Notes under the pieces: generated by a model
What the model saw: only the letters and a program-made list of their open reading frames with translations
Databases searched by the model: none
What the model was told of the DNA's origin: nothing
Assembly (NCBI RefSeq): GCF_003205875.1
Contig: NZ_PUBZ01000094.1
Span: 1 to 64,000 of the forward strand
Length of the DNA: 64,000 bases
Source of the DNA: Herpetosiphon llansteffanensis
GTDB lineage: Bacteria; Chloroflexota; Chloroflexia; Chloroflexales; Herpetosiphonaceae
Direction of reading: 5' to 3'
Position numbers and translations under genes: made by a program
Shown here: positions 9,524 through 18,430 of the stretch, piece by piece
How positions within the stretch are numbered: the stretch's first letter is position 1
How the letters are laid out: each line of letters opens with the position of its first letter

Positions 9524-11209
9524 ATGAGTTTGAAGATTGACCCACGCGATTGGGCCACAGTTCAGCCCTACTACGATGCACTTGCCGCTGAGGAGCTTTC
9601 GGCTGAGAATGCAACCGCTTGGTTGAGCCGCTGGAGCGAGTTGGAGGCGCATCTGCAAGAATTTGGCTTTAGTGCCTATCGCGCGATGACCGAAAATACC
9701 CAAGATAAAGCTGCCGAAGAGCTGTATCTCTACACCATCGAAGAGTTGACTCCCAAATCCAAGGTTGCTGGCCAAGTGTTGAAAGAAAAATTTTTGGCCC
9801 TTGATGCAGCAATCTTCCCCGCCGAAATGCAGGAAATGCTGCGCCGATTTCGGGCCGAAGCCGATTTATTCCGCGAAGAAAACGTGCCCTTGCTGACCGA
9901 AGTTGATCGCTTGAGTGCCGAATTTAGCAAGCTGATGGGCGCAATGAGCATCGAATGGCAAGGCGAAACCCTAACCATGCAAGCAGTGGTCAAGCTATTT
10001 AGCGACCCGGATCGCAGTATTCGTGAAGGTGCATGGCGGGCTTATCACAGCCGCTTCTTGCAAGATCGGGCTGCGTTCAACGAAATTTATCTCAAACAAC
10101 TTAAGCTGCGCCGCCAAATTGCCGCCAACGCCAACAAAGCCAGCTATTTGGATTATGTGTGGGATTTATATGGCCGCTTCGATTATACGCCTGCAGATTG
10201 CCGCACCTTCCACGATGCGATTGAGCATGAAGTTGTGCCCTTGGTTAAAAAATGGTTGACCGTGCGCCAGCAGGAATTAGGTGTTGAGCGCTTGCGGCCT
10301 TGGGATATGATGGTTGATTCGCAATCGCGCCCAGCCTTGACCCCGTTCCAAAATGCCGATGAGCTGGAAAGCGTCTGCCAAACCATCTTTGATAAGGTTG
10401 ATCCTGAGTTGGGCGCGCAATACACCCGCATGCGTGACGGCTGGCTCGATTTGGCATCGCGACCTGGCAAAGCGCCAGGTGGCTATTGTGGCGGCATGTT
10501 TGTCTCCAAAGTGCCATACATCTTTATGAATGCAGTTGGCACGCACGACGATGTGCAAACCATGTTGCACGAAGGCGGCCATGCTTTCCACTTTATGGAA
10601 TCATCGGCAACCAACGACATCATTTGGAATTACGATGCACCAATCGAATTCTGCGAAGTGGCCTCGATGGCGATGGAATTGTTGGCAGCACCCTATTTGA
10701 CCAAAGATAAAGGCGGCTTCTATAGCGAAGCCGATGCCCGCCGTGCCCGCTCAGAGCACCTTTGGAGCATGCTCAACTTCTTGCCGTACATGGCAACCGT
10801 CGATGCCTTCCAACACTGGGTGTATATTGAAGCCCCAGAAGATGTGACCGCCGAGCAGCTTGACGCAGTGTGGAAAGATCTCTACACGCGCTTTATAAGC
10901 GTTGTTGATTGGAGCGGCTTGGAGGATGTGCATACCACAGGTTGGCATCGCAAGCAGCACATTTTCGAAGCGCCATTGTATTACGTTGAATATGGCTTGG
11001 CCCAATTGGGTGCGCTGCAAGTTTGGCGCAATGCAATGCAGGATCAAGCGCAAGCGGTTGCTCAATATCGTTCGGCTTTGGCCTTGGGCAATACCAAGCC
11101 ACTGAGCCAATTGTTTGCCGCAGCTGGGGCAAAATTCGCCTTCGATCGCGAAACCGTTGGCGAATTGGCCCGCCTAACCGATCAGCATCTCACCGTGCTT
11201 CACGACTAA
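9524..11209 (+). CDS. M3 family oligoendopeptidase
   Basis: A 561-residue cytoplasmic zinc metallopeptidase of the M3 (oligoendopeptidase F / thimet) family. The zinc motif is HEGGHAFH at residues 349-356, with the expected downstream glutamate in EFCEVASMAMEL. It would cleave short peptides as part of protein turnover. The start at 9524 is chosen because AAGGAG lies 9 bases upstream and the terminator of the tRNA ends just before; a TTG- or ATG-extended frame from 9461 overlaps the tRNA terminator and is unlikely. A terminator follows the stop. No operon partner is seen. Confidence 0.94.
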   Translation: MSLKIDPRDWATVQPYYDALAAEELSAENATAWLSRWSELEAHLQEFGFSAYRAMTENTQDKAAEELYLYTIEELTPKSKVAGQVLKEKFLALDAAIFPAEMQEMLRRFRAEADLFREENVPLLTEVDRLSAEFSKLMGAMSIEWQGETLTMQAVVKLFSDPDRSIREGAWRAYHSRFLQDRAAFNEIYLKQLKLRRQIAANANKASYLDYVWDLYGRFDYTPADCRTFHDAIEHEVVPLVKKWLTVRQQELGVERLRPWDMMVDSQSRPALTPFQNADELESVCQTIFDKVDPELGAQYTRMRDGWLDLASRPGKAPGGYCGGMFVSKVPYIFMNAVGTHDDVQTMLHEGGHAFHFMESSATNDIIWNYDAPIEFCEVASMAMELLAAPYLTKDKGGFYSEADARRARSEHLWSMLNFLPYMATVDAFQHWVYIEAPEDVTAEQLDAVWKDLYTRFISVVDWSGLEDVHTTGWHRKQHIFEAPLYYVEYGLAQLGALQVWRNAMQDQAQAVAQYRSALALGNTKPLSQLFAAAGAKFAFDRETVGELARLTDQHLTVLHD

Positions 11210-11225
11210 TTGAATGTATACTTGC

Positions 11226-11266
11226 TCCCCTGCGCTGAATCAGTTCGGTGCAGGGGATTTTTGTTT
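11226..11266 (+). terminator. Terminator after the M3 peptidase
   Basis: Stem TCCCCTGC/GCAGGGGA with a 16-base loop, followed by TTTTTGTTTT, 17 bp after the stop codon. Confidence 0.85.
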
Positions 11267-11329
11267 TAACTCGCTCAACGTCGAGGGGTTAGAGAGTCGG
11301 AAACCGCGAAGAGCACGAAGAATTTTAGC

Positions 11330-11366
11330 CACGAATTACACGAATTGCACGAATTGCACGAATTGC
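11330..11366. repeat. ACGAATTGC nonamer tandem repeat
   Basis: Four consecutive 9-bp units (CACGAATTA once, then CACGAATTG three times). Related words occur at 42487 and 44059. Confidence 0.8.
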
Positions 11367-11564
11367 TGTTGGCTATAGGTTTCATCCCTCATCCTTCATC
11401 CTTCATCCTTTCCGTTTGCCACAGATTGGCACAGATGTTTAGGATTAGGTTCCTGCTGACCGATAGCCAACAGCCCATAACCCATAGCCTTCATCCCTTT
11501 TTGACTTTTGACTTTTGATTTGGCATTTCATCCTTCATCCTTTATTTCTGCCTTCTGACTTTCT

Positions 11565-11595
11565 GCTATGTTCTATGTTCTATGTTCTATGTTCT
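11565..11595. repeat. GTTCTAT heptamer tandem repeat
   Basis: Four tandem 7-bp units of CTATGTT. The reverse complement (CATAGAA/CATAGAG units) appears at 52515-52544. Confidence 0.8.
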
Positions 11596-11688
11596 TACTG
11601 GCCCCTCATTTCTGAACCCTGACCCCTAAAAATCATGGGTATAATTACTGATTAATAGACTGAATTAATTAAATGACGAGGCAGATAT

Positions 11689-12156
11689 ATGGATGATAAA
11701 CCTCAAGGCTGTTTATGGTGCGACTATCGTGGGCCAGTCGTTGCTGGCGAAATCATTAGCGTGGTCAACCCGCAGGTGACTTTGCAGCATGAGCTACGGC
11801 GTTGCCCGACCTGTCGCGAGGCCATGGTGGATATTCGCTGGCCCGACCGGATTGTGCGGCGCAAAGTGCGCGAATCGCCGCGGCGTTTTCGGCGCTCGTT
11901 GTGGGTGATCGTTTATCCGGTGGAATGTGCTTGGTGTGGTAGCCAAAACACTGATGCCTATGAAGTGAATGCGACGGTCTCCAATCCAGTCAGCACACGG
12001 TTTAAGTATGATATTTATCGTTGCCTTGATTGCGAGCGACCGAATGCAATTTCCTATTTGGGCGAAGTCTACGTGCATCGTGCTGACCAAGACAAAGAAT
12101 TCTTTTCGTTGTGGCATTTAGACCCAGATGTTGAGCAAAGCGCACCAAGCGAGTAG
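11689..12156 (+). CDS. Hypothetical protein with four CxxC knuckles
   Basis: A 155-residue protein not recognised as a named family. It has four CxxC motifs: CLWC (residue 6), CPTC (about 39), CAWC (about 80) and CLDC (about 112). These pair into two probable zinc ribbons, each about 35 residues, joined by a basic segment (RKVRESPRRFRRS). There is no signal peptide or membrane segment, so it is cytoplasmic, perhaps nucleic-acid or protein binding. GAGGC lies upstream of the ATG. The gene stands alone between a repeat-rich gap and the respiratory operon. Function is unknown. Confidence 0.75.
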   Translation: MDDKPQGCLWCDYRGPVVAGEIISVVNPQVTLQHELRRCPTCREAMVDIRWPDRIVRRKVRESPRRFRRSLWVIVYPVECAWCGSQNTDAYEVNATVSNPVSTRFKYDIYRCLDCERPNAISYLGEVYVHRADQDKEFFSLWHLDPDVEQSAPSE

Positions 12157-12245
12157 CTGAAAAAACTGCTAAAGTAGCTAAAAACTGGCATGGTCGGATT
12201 GCGAAATAGGCCTTTATAAAGGCAAAAAATCGCTGTGGTATGCGT

Positions 12246-12275
12246 TTGACGCTCCTTTGTGCAATGTGTTACAAT
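12246..12275 (+). promoter_or_regulatory. Predicted sigma-70-type promoter of the Rieske/cytochrome b operon
   Basis: TTGACG (12246-12251) and TACAAT (12270-12275) are separated by 18 bp, about 95 bp upstream of the Rieske ATG. Predicted by eye only. Confidence 0.55.
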
Positions 12276-12369
12276 ACCGAGTGACCCCGCCTCAGCGTCT
12301 GTGCGCGGTATTTTTTTGACATTGCCACGATATCCAAACGACAACCAAGGCGGCTAGGAGAACCGAATA

Positions 12370-13089
12370 ATGGCTGAAAACCCGAAACAATCTGGAGGGC
12401 GGCGGATCGTCTCGCAGGCCGAAGCAGAGGCGGTGGCTGCCAAAGCAGGCGTTAGCCCTGTTACTCGTACCAAAGTTGGCAAGCCGGTTGGCGAGCGGCT
12501 AGGACTCAATCGGCGCGAATTTATGGCGTATGCGACGGCTGGCTCAATGGCTGTGTTAACGGCACTTGGGCTTGGCAGCATTATTGCGCCCAACCAAGAC
12601 GACGAGTTAATTAATGAATTGACTGGTGGTGCCGACTGGGTTACAGGCGGTTTTGCCTACCCACGGATTAAGAAAGGCCAGTTTGGCGGCAAATTTACCC
12701 TTGCTCGCTCTGGCGATAGCTACACCGCTGAAGAAGCACCAGAATTAAATGCTGCTGGTAAATTTTACATTGTTAAGGTTGATAAAACCAAAGGTGCAGC
12801 TGAAAACGGCATCGTCTCGACCAACGATAACGATGTTGGGGTCGAAACCAGCGATGGCGCATATTTGATTGCAATCTATCAAGTATGTACCCACCTGGGC
12901 TGTTTGATTCCGTTTCAAGCTTCACAAAATCGCTTTATCTGCCCATGTCATGGCTCGACGTTTGAACGTAACAGCCATTACGTGCTTGGCCCAGCGCCTC
13001 GGAACCTTGATCAGTTTCCGGTTACTGTAGAAGATGGCGCATTGGTAGTAGACACTGGGAAAAAGAAGACGGGTCTAACTCACGGCTAG
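12370..13089 (+). CDS. qcrA: Rieske iron-sulfur protein of a cytochrome bc/b6f-type complex
   Basis: A 239-residue subunit that carries electrons from quinol to cytochrome c. Both Rieske boxes are present: CTHLGC (Cys173, His175, Cys178) and CPCHGS (Cys191, Cys193, His194). That gives the four 2Fe-2S ligands (C173, H175, C191, H194) and the C178-C193 disulfide. A twin-arginine-like NRREFM followed by a hydrophobic helix (about residues 50-75) would anchor the protein via the Tat route. GGCTAGGAG lies just before the ATG. It is the first gene of a four-gene run, 27 bp before cytochrome b. Confidence 0.95.
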   Translation: MAENPKQSGGRRIVSQAEAEAVAAKAGVSPVTRTKVGKPVGERLGLNRREFMAYATAGSMAVLTALGLGSIIAPNQDDELINELTGGADWVTGGFAYPRIKKGQFGGKFTLARSGDSYTAEEAPELNAAGKFYIVKVDKTKGAAENGIVSTNDNDVGVETSDGAYLIAIYQVCTHLGCLIPFQASQNRFICPCHGSTFERNSHYVLGPAPRNLDQFPVTVEDGALVVDTGKKKTGLTHG

Positions 13090-13116
13090 TTTACCCAGTC
13101 ACGAAGGAGTTTCCGT

Positions 13117-14805
13117 ATGGCTGTATCGCCTGAAAGCAAGCGCAAGGGCTTGGGTGGCTGGCTAACCGAGGTAGGCCGCTCGTTCTTCCCTTCGATGGGC
13201 GCACGTGAGTGGCGCGAAACCCTGCGTGGGGGGCCAGCACCACGTCCAAACCCACGGATGCGGGTGCACTCGAATAGTTTTTGGTATCACATTCGTCCCC
13301 GTTCGTTATCTGAAGAAGCAACCGCATGGTATTACACCATGGGGCTTGGCTGGATGTCGTTTTTCTTCTTTGTGCTTGAGGCGATTACTGGTCTCGTTTT
13401 GATGATCTATTATTCGCCATCGCCAAACGAAGCCTATGCGACCATGACGCAGATTATGAACGACGTGCCGTTGGGCGGCCTGATGCGGAATATTCACCGC
13501 TTGGGCGCGCACTTTATGGTTGCAGTGGTGATTTTGCACATGCTGCGAACCTATTTTACGGCTTCGTATAAAGCTCCGCGCCAGTTTATCTGGTTTACGG
13601 GCATGATCCTGCTCTTTATGACGCTGTTGTTGTCGTTCTCTGGCTATCTCTTGCCATGGGACCAATTGGCGTTCTGGGCGGTGACGATTGGTTCGTCGAT
13701 GGCTGACGCAGCACCTGGGGTTGGGCCAGCGATTGGCCGCTTGCTCCGTGGGGGCGCAGAAATTGGCGCTGGCGCACTCTTGCGCTTCTACTTGCTGCAC
13801 ATCTTTATGTTGCCAATGCTGACGATTATTTTCATCAGTATTCACTACTATGCAGTGCGCAAGCAAGAAATCTCACCAATTCACGAATTGTTTGAAAACA
13901 AAAAACCAACCAAGCGCAAAATTCCTTTCTTGCCCGACCAAGTGTTCTTTGAGTTGGCAGTGATTGTAGTTTTGACCTTTACCTTTATCTTTATCAACAA
14001 CTTCTTCTGGGATGCCAAGCTGGAAAATCACGCCAACGCCTTGGAAACCCCGCAACACACTCAAGCACCATGGTACTTCTTCTGGTTGCAAGGGATGTTG
14101 AAGCTTGGTGATAAGATCGTTTGGGGCTTGGGCATCGCTGGGATTATCTTCGGCGCACTGTTCCTCTTGCCATACATCGACCGCAACCCTTCACGCCGCT
14201 TCAAAGATCGCAAATTTGCGGTTGCTGGCGGGATTGTAGCCTTGATCGTCTTTGTTGTCGTTTCGTATGGTGGCTTGCCCGCCTTCGGGATTCAAAAAGT
14301 CGGTTCGAACGAATTGGCCGTTTCATATGTGCCAGTTGAAGGCGAAGGTCGCGTGATGGAAGTGCCATTCGACCAAGTGCCGCAAGAAAAATTCGTTTAT
14401 AAAGTCTATTACGACGCAACCAAAGATGCCTTTGTTGAAGGCGAATTTGGGGTAGCCGAAGGCCCAGCGCCAGAAGCACTCTCGCCAGTGTTCAAAGAAA
14501 TGCTGCTTGAACTCAAACACGACGTGCAAAAATGGGCCGAATATGACGTACTGTTTGTTCGCCCAACTGTTACCTTGACGATCGAGCCATGGCTCTATCA
14601 ACAAGCTACCGATACTGCCGAATTCTCAACAGCAGTTGATGGGCTTCTACAAAAACGTGTAACCTTGGATATGGAATGGACGACGGCGGGTTACGACAAA
14701 GAAGGTAATTTGGTCGAAACTCCCGAAAAGAGCCGCTATACCCAATATAAATTCCTCAACCGGAATGGGGTTGTTCACGTTGGCGATACGGAACCACGAA
14801 ACTAA
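13117..14805 (+). CDS. qcrB: Cytochrome b (b6/subunit IV type) with long C-terminal extension
   Basis: A 562-residue quinol-oxidising membrane subunit. The N-terminal part has the two haem-ligand pairs in HRLGAHFMVAVVILHMLR and LLHIFMLPMLTIIFISIHYY. The second pair is separated by 14 residues, as in b6 rather than mitochondrial cytochrome b. A subunit-IV-like part follows, with APWYFFWLQGMLKLGD at the Qo site, then three further membrane helices. After the last helix (about residue 385) comes a hydrophilic tail of about 175 residues that is not a standard part of cytochrome b and that I do not recognise. GAAGGAG precedes the ATG. The fused form replaces separate b6 and subunit IV. Confidence 0.94.
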   Translation: MAVSPESKRKGLGGWLTEVGRSFFPSMGAREWRETLRGGPAPRPNPRMRVHSNSFWYHIRPRSLSEEATAWYYTMGLGWMSFFFFVLEAITGLVLMIYYSPSPNEAYATMTQIMNDVPLGGLMRNIHRLGAHFMVAVVILHMLRTYFTASYKAPRQFIWFTGMILLFMTLLLSFSGYLLPWDQLAFWAVTIGSSMADAAPGVGPAIGRLLRGGAEIGAGALLRFYLLHIFMLPMLTIIFISIHYYAVRKQEISPIHELFENKKPTKRKIPFLPDQVFFELAVIVVLTFTFIFINNFFWDAKLENHANALETPQHTQAPWYFFWLQGMLKLGDKIVWGLGIAGIIFGALFLLPYIDRNPSRRFKDRKFAVAGGIVALIVFVVVSYGGLPAFGIQKVGSNELAVSYVPVEGEGRVMEVPFDQVPQEKFVYKVYYDATKDAFVEGEFGVAEGPAPEALSPVFKEMLLELKHDVQKWAEYDVLFVRPTVTLTIEPWLYQQATDTAEFSTAVDGLLQKRVTLDMEWTTAGYDKEGNLVETPEKSRYTQYKFLNRNGVVHVGDTEPRN

Positions 14806-14815
14806 GTTTTTTATC

Positions 14816-14843
14816 CACGGCCTACGTTGCTGCGTGGGCCGTG
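14816..14843 (+). other. Intercistronic hairpin between cytochrome b and cytochrome c
   Basis: Arms CACGGCC (14816-14822) and GGCCGTG (14837-14843), with a further inner ACG/CGT pairing. No T-run follows, so it more likely tunes or protects mRNA segments than terminates. Confidence 0.55.
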
Positions 14844-14864
14844 TCGAATAAGGAAACACGTCCT

Positions 14865-15725
14865 ATGACGAAAAACATTGCAGTTTCGCTGCTGTTTACC
14901 CTCGCAACAGTTGCCTTGCTTGGCTTTATCTGGATTGGCCAAACGAACCAACGTTTGGCTGCCACCGAATTGCGCCAAAATGCTTTGCAATTGGAGTTCG
15001 GGCAGCGCAACTACGAACAATATTGTGCCACCTGCCACGGTTTGGCTGGCGAAGGCCAAGGCCCAGGCAACAAAGGTGCTCCTAAGCTTTCCGATTTGCA
15101 AGGTCGCTTAGGCCCAGGCACCGAAGCCTTTACCCGCGAAAACGGGATTCAGAAAAAATATGGCTCATTGCGCAACTATGTCGAAGGGATTATTGCCTAT
15201 GGCAAAACTGGCACGGCCATGCCTGCATGGAAATTGCAAGGCATGCGCGATGACCAAATTAAAGCCATCGCTGCGTATGTGATGTCGATGCAAGGTGGCG
15301 CAATTTCGCCAGTCGCGCTTGATTCAGCCAAATCGTGGGCTGCAACAACCGAAGCTGGCTTGCCACCAACCGCAACGCCAAACGAGCCACCATTGGATAA
15401 TCCAGTGGCTGAAGCTGGCAAGCAAACCTTCAACACCTACTGTATCAGCTGCCACAACAAAACCGATGCTAGCGGCGTAGGCCCTGGCTTGGCAGGTTTG
15501 TTCGGCGAAACTGGTACCAAAGCCTTTGGCACCACCCTGCCTAACGGCAATCCAGTCAACGACGAAAATGTCTTAGATTGGATCACGAATGGCGGCGGCG
15601 GCCCAGGTGTTGGCCCAGATCCTCAAGATGGCGCTTCGTATGGGGCAATGCCACCACAAGGCCAGATCCTTAGCGAAGATAAGATTCTCGAAGTTATCGC
15701 CTACTTGAAGACCCTGACTCGGTAA
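14865..15725 (+). CDS. Membrane-anchored dihaem cytochrome c
   Basis: A 286-residue c-type cytochrome with an N-terminal hydrophobic anchor (ISVSLLFTLATVALLGFIWIG-like, residues about 5-23) and two haem attachment sites: CATCH in the first domain and CISCH in the second. Methionine candidates for the sixth ligand lie in TAMPAWKL and GAMPPQG. It should accept electrons from the Rieske protein, in the place of cytochrome c1 or f. The ATG at 14865 is preferred because AAGGAA lies upstream; a GTG at 14841 would fall inside the intercistronic hairpin. It lies in the same operon as qcrA/qcrB, 59 bp downstream of qcrB. Confidence 0.92.
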   Translation: MTKNIAVSLLFTLATVALLGFIWIGQTNQRLAATELRQNALQLEFGQRNYEQYCATCHGLAGEGQGPGNKGAPKLSDLQGRLGPGTEAFTRENGIQKKYGSLRNYVEGIIAYGKTGTAMPAWKLQGMRDDQIKAIAAYVMSMQGGAISPVALDSAKSWAATTEAGLPPTATPNEPPLDNPVAEAGKQTFNTYCISCHNKTDASGVGPGLAGLFGETGTKAFGTTLPNGNPVNDENVLDWITNGGGGPGVGPDPQDGASYGAMPPQGQILSEDKILEVIAYLKTLTR

Positions 15726-15732
15726 AGCACGC

Positions 15733-15758
15733 GCTGGCGATGGCATGCTGTCGCCAGC
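15733..15758 (+). other. Intercistronic hairpin after cytochrome c
   Basis: Perfect 8-bp stem GCTGGCGA/TCGCCAGC with a 10-base loop and no T-run. It lies in the 60-bp gap before the next gene of the operon and is probably an RNA processing or stability element. Confidence 0.55.
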
Positions 15759-15785
15759 CTAAAAGCCTTCTAAGGAGGCCATTCA

Positions 15786-16466
15786 ATGAAAAAATGGTTG
15801 AATAACATAGGCGTGAGCATGCTTGACCTGGTCATCTTTGTGCCATTTGCCTTGGTTTACACCATCTTTGGCGCAATCTGGACCACCAGCAGTGGCCCAT
15901 ACATGGCTGGCGATTTTGCGACATCGCTGCAAGAGAAAAAAGATATCATGTACTACTTGCTGTGGGCTTGTGCAATCGGCTATGCCGTATTGGCCAATAC
16001 CATTGCTTTGTGGGGCAAAGCTGCGCGCGGCGGCCTGATTGCGTTCGTCGTTACCTTGGTTGTGATGGTTGCAGCCTTCTTTGGCTTGACCTTCGGGACC
16101 CAAGCCTTGTCGAATACGCTGCCATCTTCGACCAAAGTGTTGAGCATCGCAATTGGCGACATCTTGGTCTTGTTGCCAGTTGTCACTGCCACAATCTTCT
16201 TCTTTATCGCCTGGATTGTGACCGGCTTTAGCAATCACTTGCGCGGCCAACCAGTTGCGCAAGGCTTTGTGCGCTTGGGCGTAGCCTTGATGGTTATTCC
16301 GGTTGTCCAGTTCTTGGTGATTGTGTTCTTGCCACGCTGGGACGACGAAGTGCGCGGGGTTGTGTTTGTGCATGCTATGAGCTTGGGCTTACTCTGGGGC
16401 TTGTTCCTCGGTGGCGGGCTTGGCTCGAACTTGCGCAAGCGCAGCGAAACACCTGCAACCGTCTAA
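15786..16466 (+). CDS. Multi-pass membrane protein of the cytochrome bc operon
   Basis: A 226-residue protein with about six hydrophobic segments: near residues 10-30, 53-72, 78-102, 115-142, 158-180 and 190-212. I do not recognise a named family, and it carries no haem or metal motif. It has a strong AAGGAGG Shine-Dalgarno and is the last gene before a very strong terminator, so it is co-transcribed with the Rieske, cytochrome b and cytochrome c genes. A structural or assembly role in that complex is inferred from position only. Confidence 0.75.
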   Translation: MKKWLNNIGVSMLDLVIFVPFALVYTIFGAIWTTSSGPYMAGDFATSLQEKKDIMYYLLWACAIGYAVLANTIALWGKAARGGLIAFVVTLVVMVAAFFGLTFGTQALSNTLPSSTKVLSIAIGDILVLLPVVTATIFFFIAWIVTGFSNHLRGQPVAQGFVRLGVALMVIPVVQFLVIVFLPRWDDEVRGVVFVHAMSLGLLWGLFLGGGLGSNLRKRSETPATV

Positions 16467-16485
16467 ATCACCTGCCTGTTGGCAT

Positions 16486-16523
16486 AAAACCCCCTTGGAT
16501 GATTGGTCATCCAAGGGGGTTTT
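16486..16523 (+). terminator. Strong terminator ending the cytochrome bc operon
   Basis: A perfect 17-bp stem with a TTGG tetraloop, its outer arms AAAACCCCC and GGGGGTTTT. It lies 20 bp past the stop. The flanking A and T runs would allow termination on both strands. Confidence 0.9.
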
Positions 16524-16604
16524 GGGTTAATTTGGGCTTGCATCAAGCACATAGAATAATGCATAATATGCAATATTATGCATAGAGTTCGTTATGGAGG
16601 AGTC

Positions 16605-18278
16605 ATGTCCGCAATCGATTACACACGCTATTATCGTTTTGATGAGTTGGTGGCTGCCTTAGAAGGTTTCGCTGCTGAATATCCCCAATTGATTAGCCTG
16701 CAATCAATTGGTAAAAGTTACGAAGGCCGCGATTTATGGCTGGCCACACTGACCAACGATGCAACTGGCACGCCCCGTGAGAAGCCAGCTTTTTGGGTCG
16801 ATGCCAATATTCACGCCAGCGAAGTAACCGGCGCAATGGCCGGCTTGCACTTGATCGATACCTTGCTCAAGGGCTATGGCAACGATCCTGAATGCACACG
16901 CTTGCTCGATCGCACGACCTTCTACATTTTGCCGCGCTTCAATCCCGATGGCGCTGAACGGGCGCTGACTACGCCGTATGTTGTGCGTTCGAGCGTGCGA
17001 CCTTATCCGTATGCCGAGCGCATCGATGGCCTGTACCAAGAGGACATCAACGACGACGGAATTATTCTACAAATGCGCTTGGTCGATCCGAATGGCGATT
17101 GGCGGGTTTCCGAGCACGATCCACGGGTGATGGTCAAACGGAAGCCCTACGAAATTGGCGGCACCTATTATCGAATTTTGCCCGAGGGCTTGATTCAAAA
17201 TTATGATGGGGTCAATATCAAGCTTAGCCGCTCAATCGAAGGCTTGGATATTAATCGTAATTTTCCTGTCGATTGGCGACCAGAAGCCGAGCAGTATGGC
17301 GCTGGGCCGTATCCAACCTCCGAGCCAGAAATTCGCGCGGTCGTGCAATTTATCGTTGATCACCCAGAAATTCATAGCGGCCTGACCTACCACACCTATT
17401 CTGGCGTGCTGTTGCGGCCCTACGGCGATCGTGCAGACGATCAGATGAATATCCACGATCTTGATGTGTTCAAGGCCTTGGGCAAGCGTGGCACCGAAAT
17501 TACTGGCTGGCCAAGCGTTTCGGTCTACCACGATTTTCGCTATCACCCCAAAGATGTAATTACCGGGGTGTTTGATGATTGGGTCTACGATCATTTGGGC
17601 ATGTTTGCTTGGACAGTTGAATTTTGGGATCTCGTTGGTTCGGCGGGAATTAAAGATCGCAAATTTATCGAATGGTTCAAGGAACACCCAGAAGAAGACG
17701 ATCTCAAAATTATGCAATGGGTTGATGAGCATGGCGAGGGCTTGTGCTTCTACGATTGGACTCCGTTTGAGCATCCACAGCTTGGCGCGGTTGAAATTGG
17801 CGGCTGGCATCCGATGTTTGCCTTCCGCAACCCACCGCCAGCCAAATTGCTCGAAACGATTGCGCCAGTGACCCAATTTGCCTTGGAGCATGCTGCGATT
17901 GCCCCATTCACCACGATTAGCAGTTTTGAGCTTGAAAGCTTGGGCGATAACGTTTATCGTTTGCAAGCTGTGGTGCAAAATGAAGGCTATTTGCCAAGCT
18001 ATGGCTCGCAAAAAGGCCGCGAGCGTAAAGCTACCTTGCCGCTTGAGGCGCTGTTGCAGTTGCCAGAAGGTGCGAGCCTTAAGCTGGGCCAAGCCAAAAC
18101 CACGATTGGCGATTTGGAAGGCCGTTCGGGGCGAGTTTCATTCTTTGGGTTTAGCAATGGCTCAACCACTGATCGCGCCAAAGTCGAGTGGGTCGTGCAT
18201 GTGCCCAATCCTGGCGTGATTGAATTGACCGTTCAGGGCGGACGTGGCGGGATTGCCCGCGCCAAGCTCGAATTCTAA
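16605..18278 (+). CDS. M14 family zinc carboxypeptidase
   Basis: About 557 residues. The zinc site is visible as NIHASEVTG (His and Glu ligands, HxxE) with a later His in LTYHTYSG. The substrate-binding Asn-Arg is in DINRNFP, and the likely catalytic Glu is in FAWTVEFWDL. These define the M14 (carboxypeptidase A-like) metallopeptidases. The C-terminal 130 residues look like a beta-rich accessory domain. No signal peptide is seen, so the protein is probably cytoplasmic. The ATG at 16605 has GGAGGAG just upstream; the frame could extend 9 codons further but lacks a ribosome site there. A terminator follows at 18294. Confidence 0.92.
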   Translation: MSAIDYTRYYRFDELVAALEGFAAEYPQLISLQSIGKSYEGRDLWLATLTNDATGTPREKPAFWVDANIHASEVTGAMAGLHLIDTLLKGYGNDPECTRLLDRTTFYILPRFNPDGAERALTTPYVVRSSVRPYPYAERIDGLYQEDINDDGIILQMRLVDPNGDWRVSEHDPRVMVKRKPYEIGGTYYRILPEGLIQNYDGVNIKLSRSIEGLDINRNFPVDWRPEAEQYGAGPYPTSEPEIRAVVQFIVDHPEIHSGLTYHTYSGVLLRPYGDRADDQMNIHDLDVFKALGKRGTEITGWPSVSVYHDFRYHPKDVITGVFDDWVYDHLGMFAWTVEFWDLVGSAGIKDRKFIEWFKEHPEEDDLKIMQWVDEHGEGLCFYDWTPFEHPQLGAVEIGGWHPMFAFRNPPPAKLLETIAPVTQFALEHAAIAPFTTISSFELESLGDNVYRLQAVVQNEGYLPSYGSQKGRERKATLPLEALLQLPEGASLKLGQAKTTIGDLEGRSGRVSFFGFSNGSTTDRAKVEWVVHVPNPGVIELTVQGGRGGIARAKLEF

Positions 18279-18293
18279 AATTGCGCTTAGTTG

Positions 18294-18327
18294 GCCGCTA
18301 GCAGCGTTGGCTGTTAGCGGCTTTTTT
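18294..18327 (+). terminator. Terminator after the M14 peptidase
   Basis: Stem GCCGCTA/TAGCGGC with additional inner pairing, followed by TTTTTT. Confidence 0.88.
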
Positions 18328-18430
18328 GTGCTCAAGCGATAGCGTTCAGTTATTGCTGCGATTGAGATTCATCGGCAGCAAACTAGCTTATAATCATATC
18401 TCACTTTAATCATCAATAAAGGGCTTGCTC

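Larger units (their letters stand above)
11210..11688. other. Repeat-rich intergenic region
   Basis: No gene is seen. After the M3 peptidase terminator this stretch is almost entirely short tandem words: GCACGAATT nonamers (11330-11366), TTCATCC heptamers (11381-11410 and again near 11528), CCACAGATTGGCACAGAT, a short inverted pair of GATAGCCAACAGCC-like words, and GTTCTAT heptamers (11565-11595). The words recur in other gaps of this window. Confidence 0.7.

Noticed and set aside
12273-12312. AATACCG/CGGTATT stem with T-run as a leader terminator of the Rieske operon
   Set aside because: The left arm overlaps the predicted -10 box, so it would not be transcribed.
17232-18092. 286-residue open frame on the minus strand
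   Set aside because: It is antisense to the well-supported M14 carboxypeptidase.
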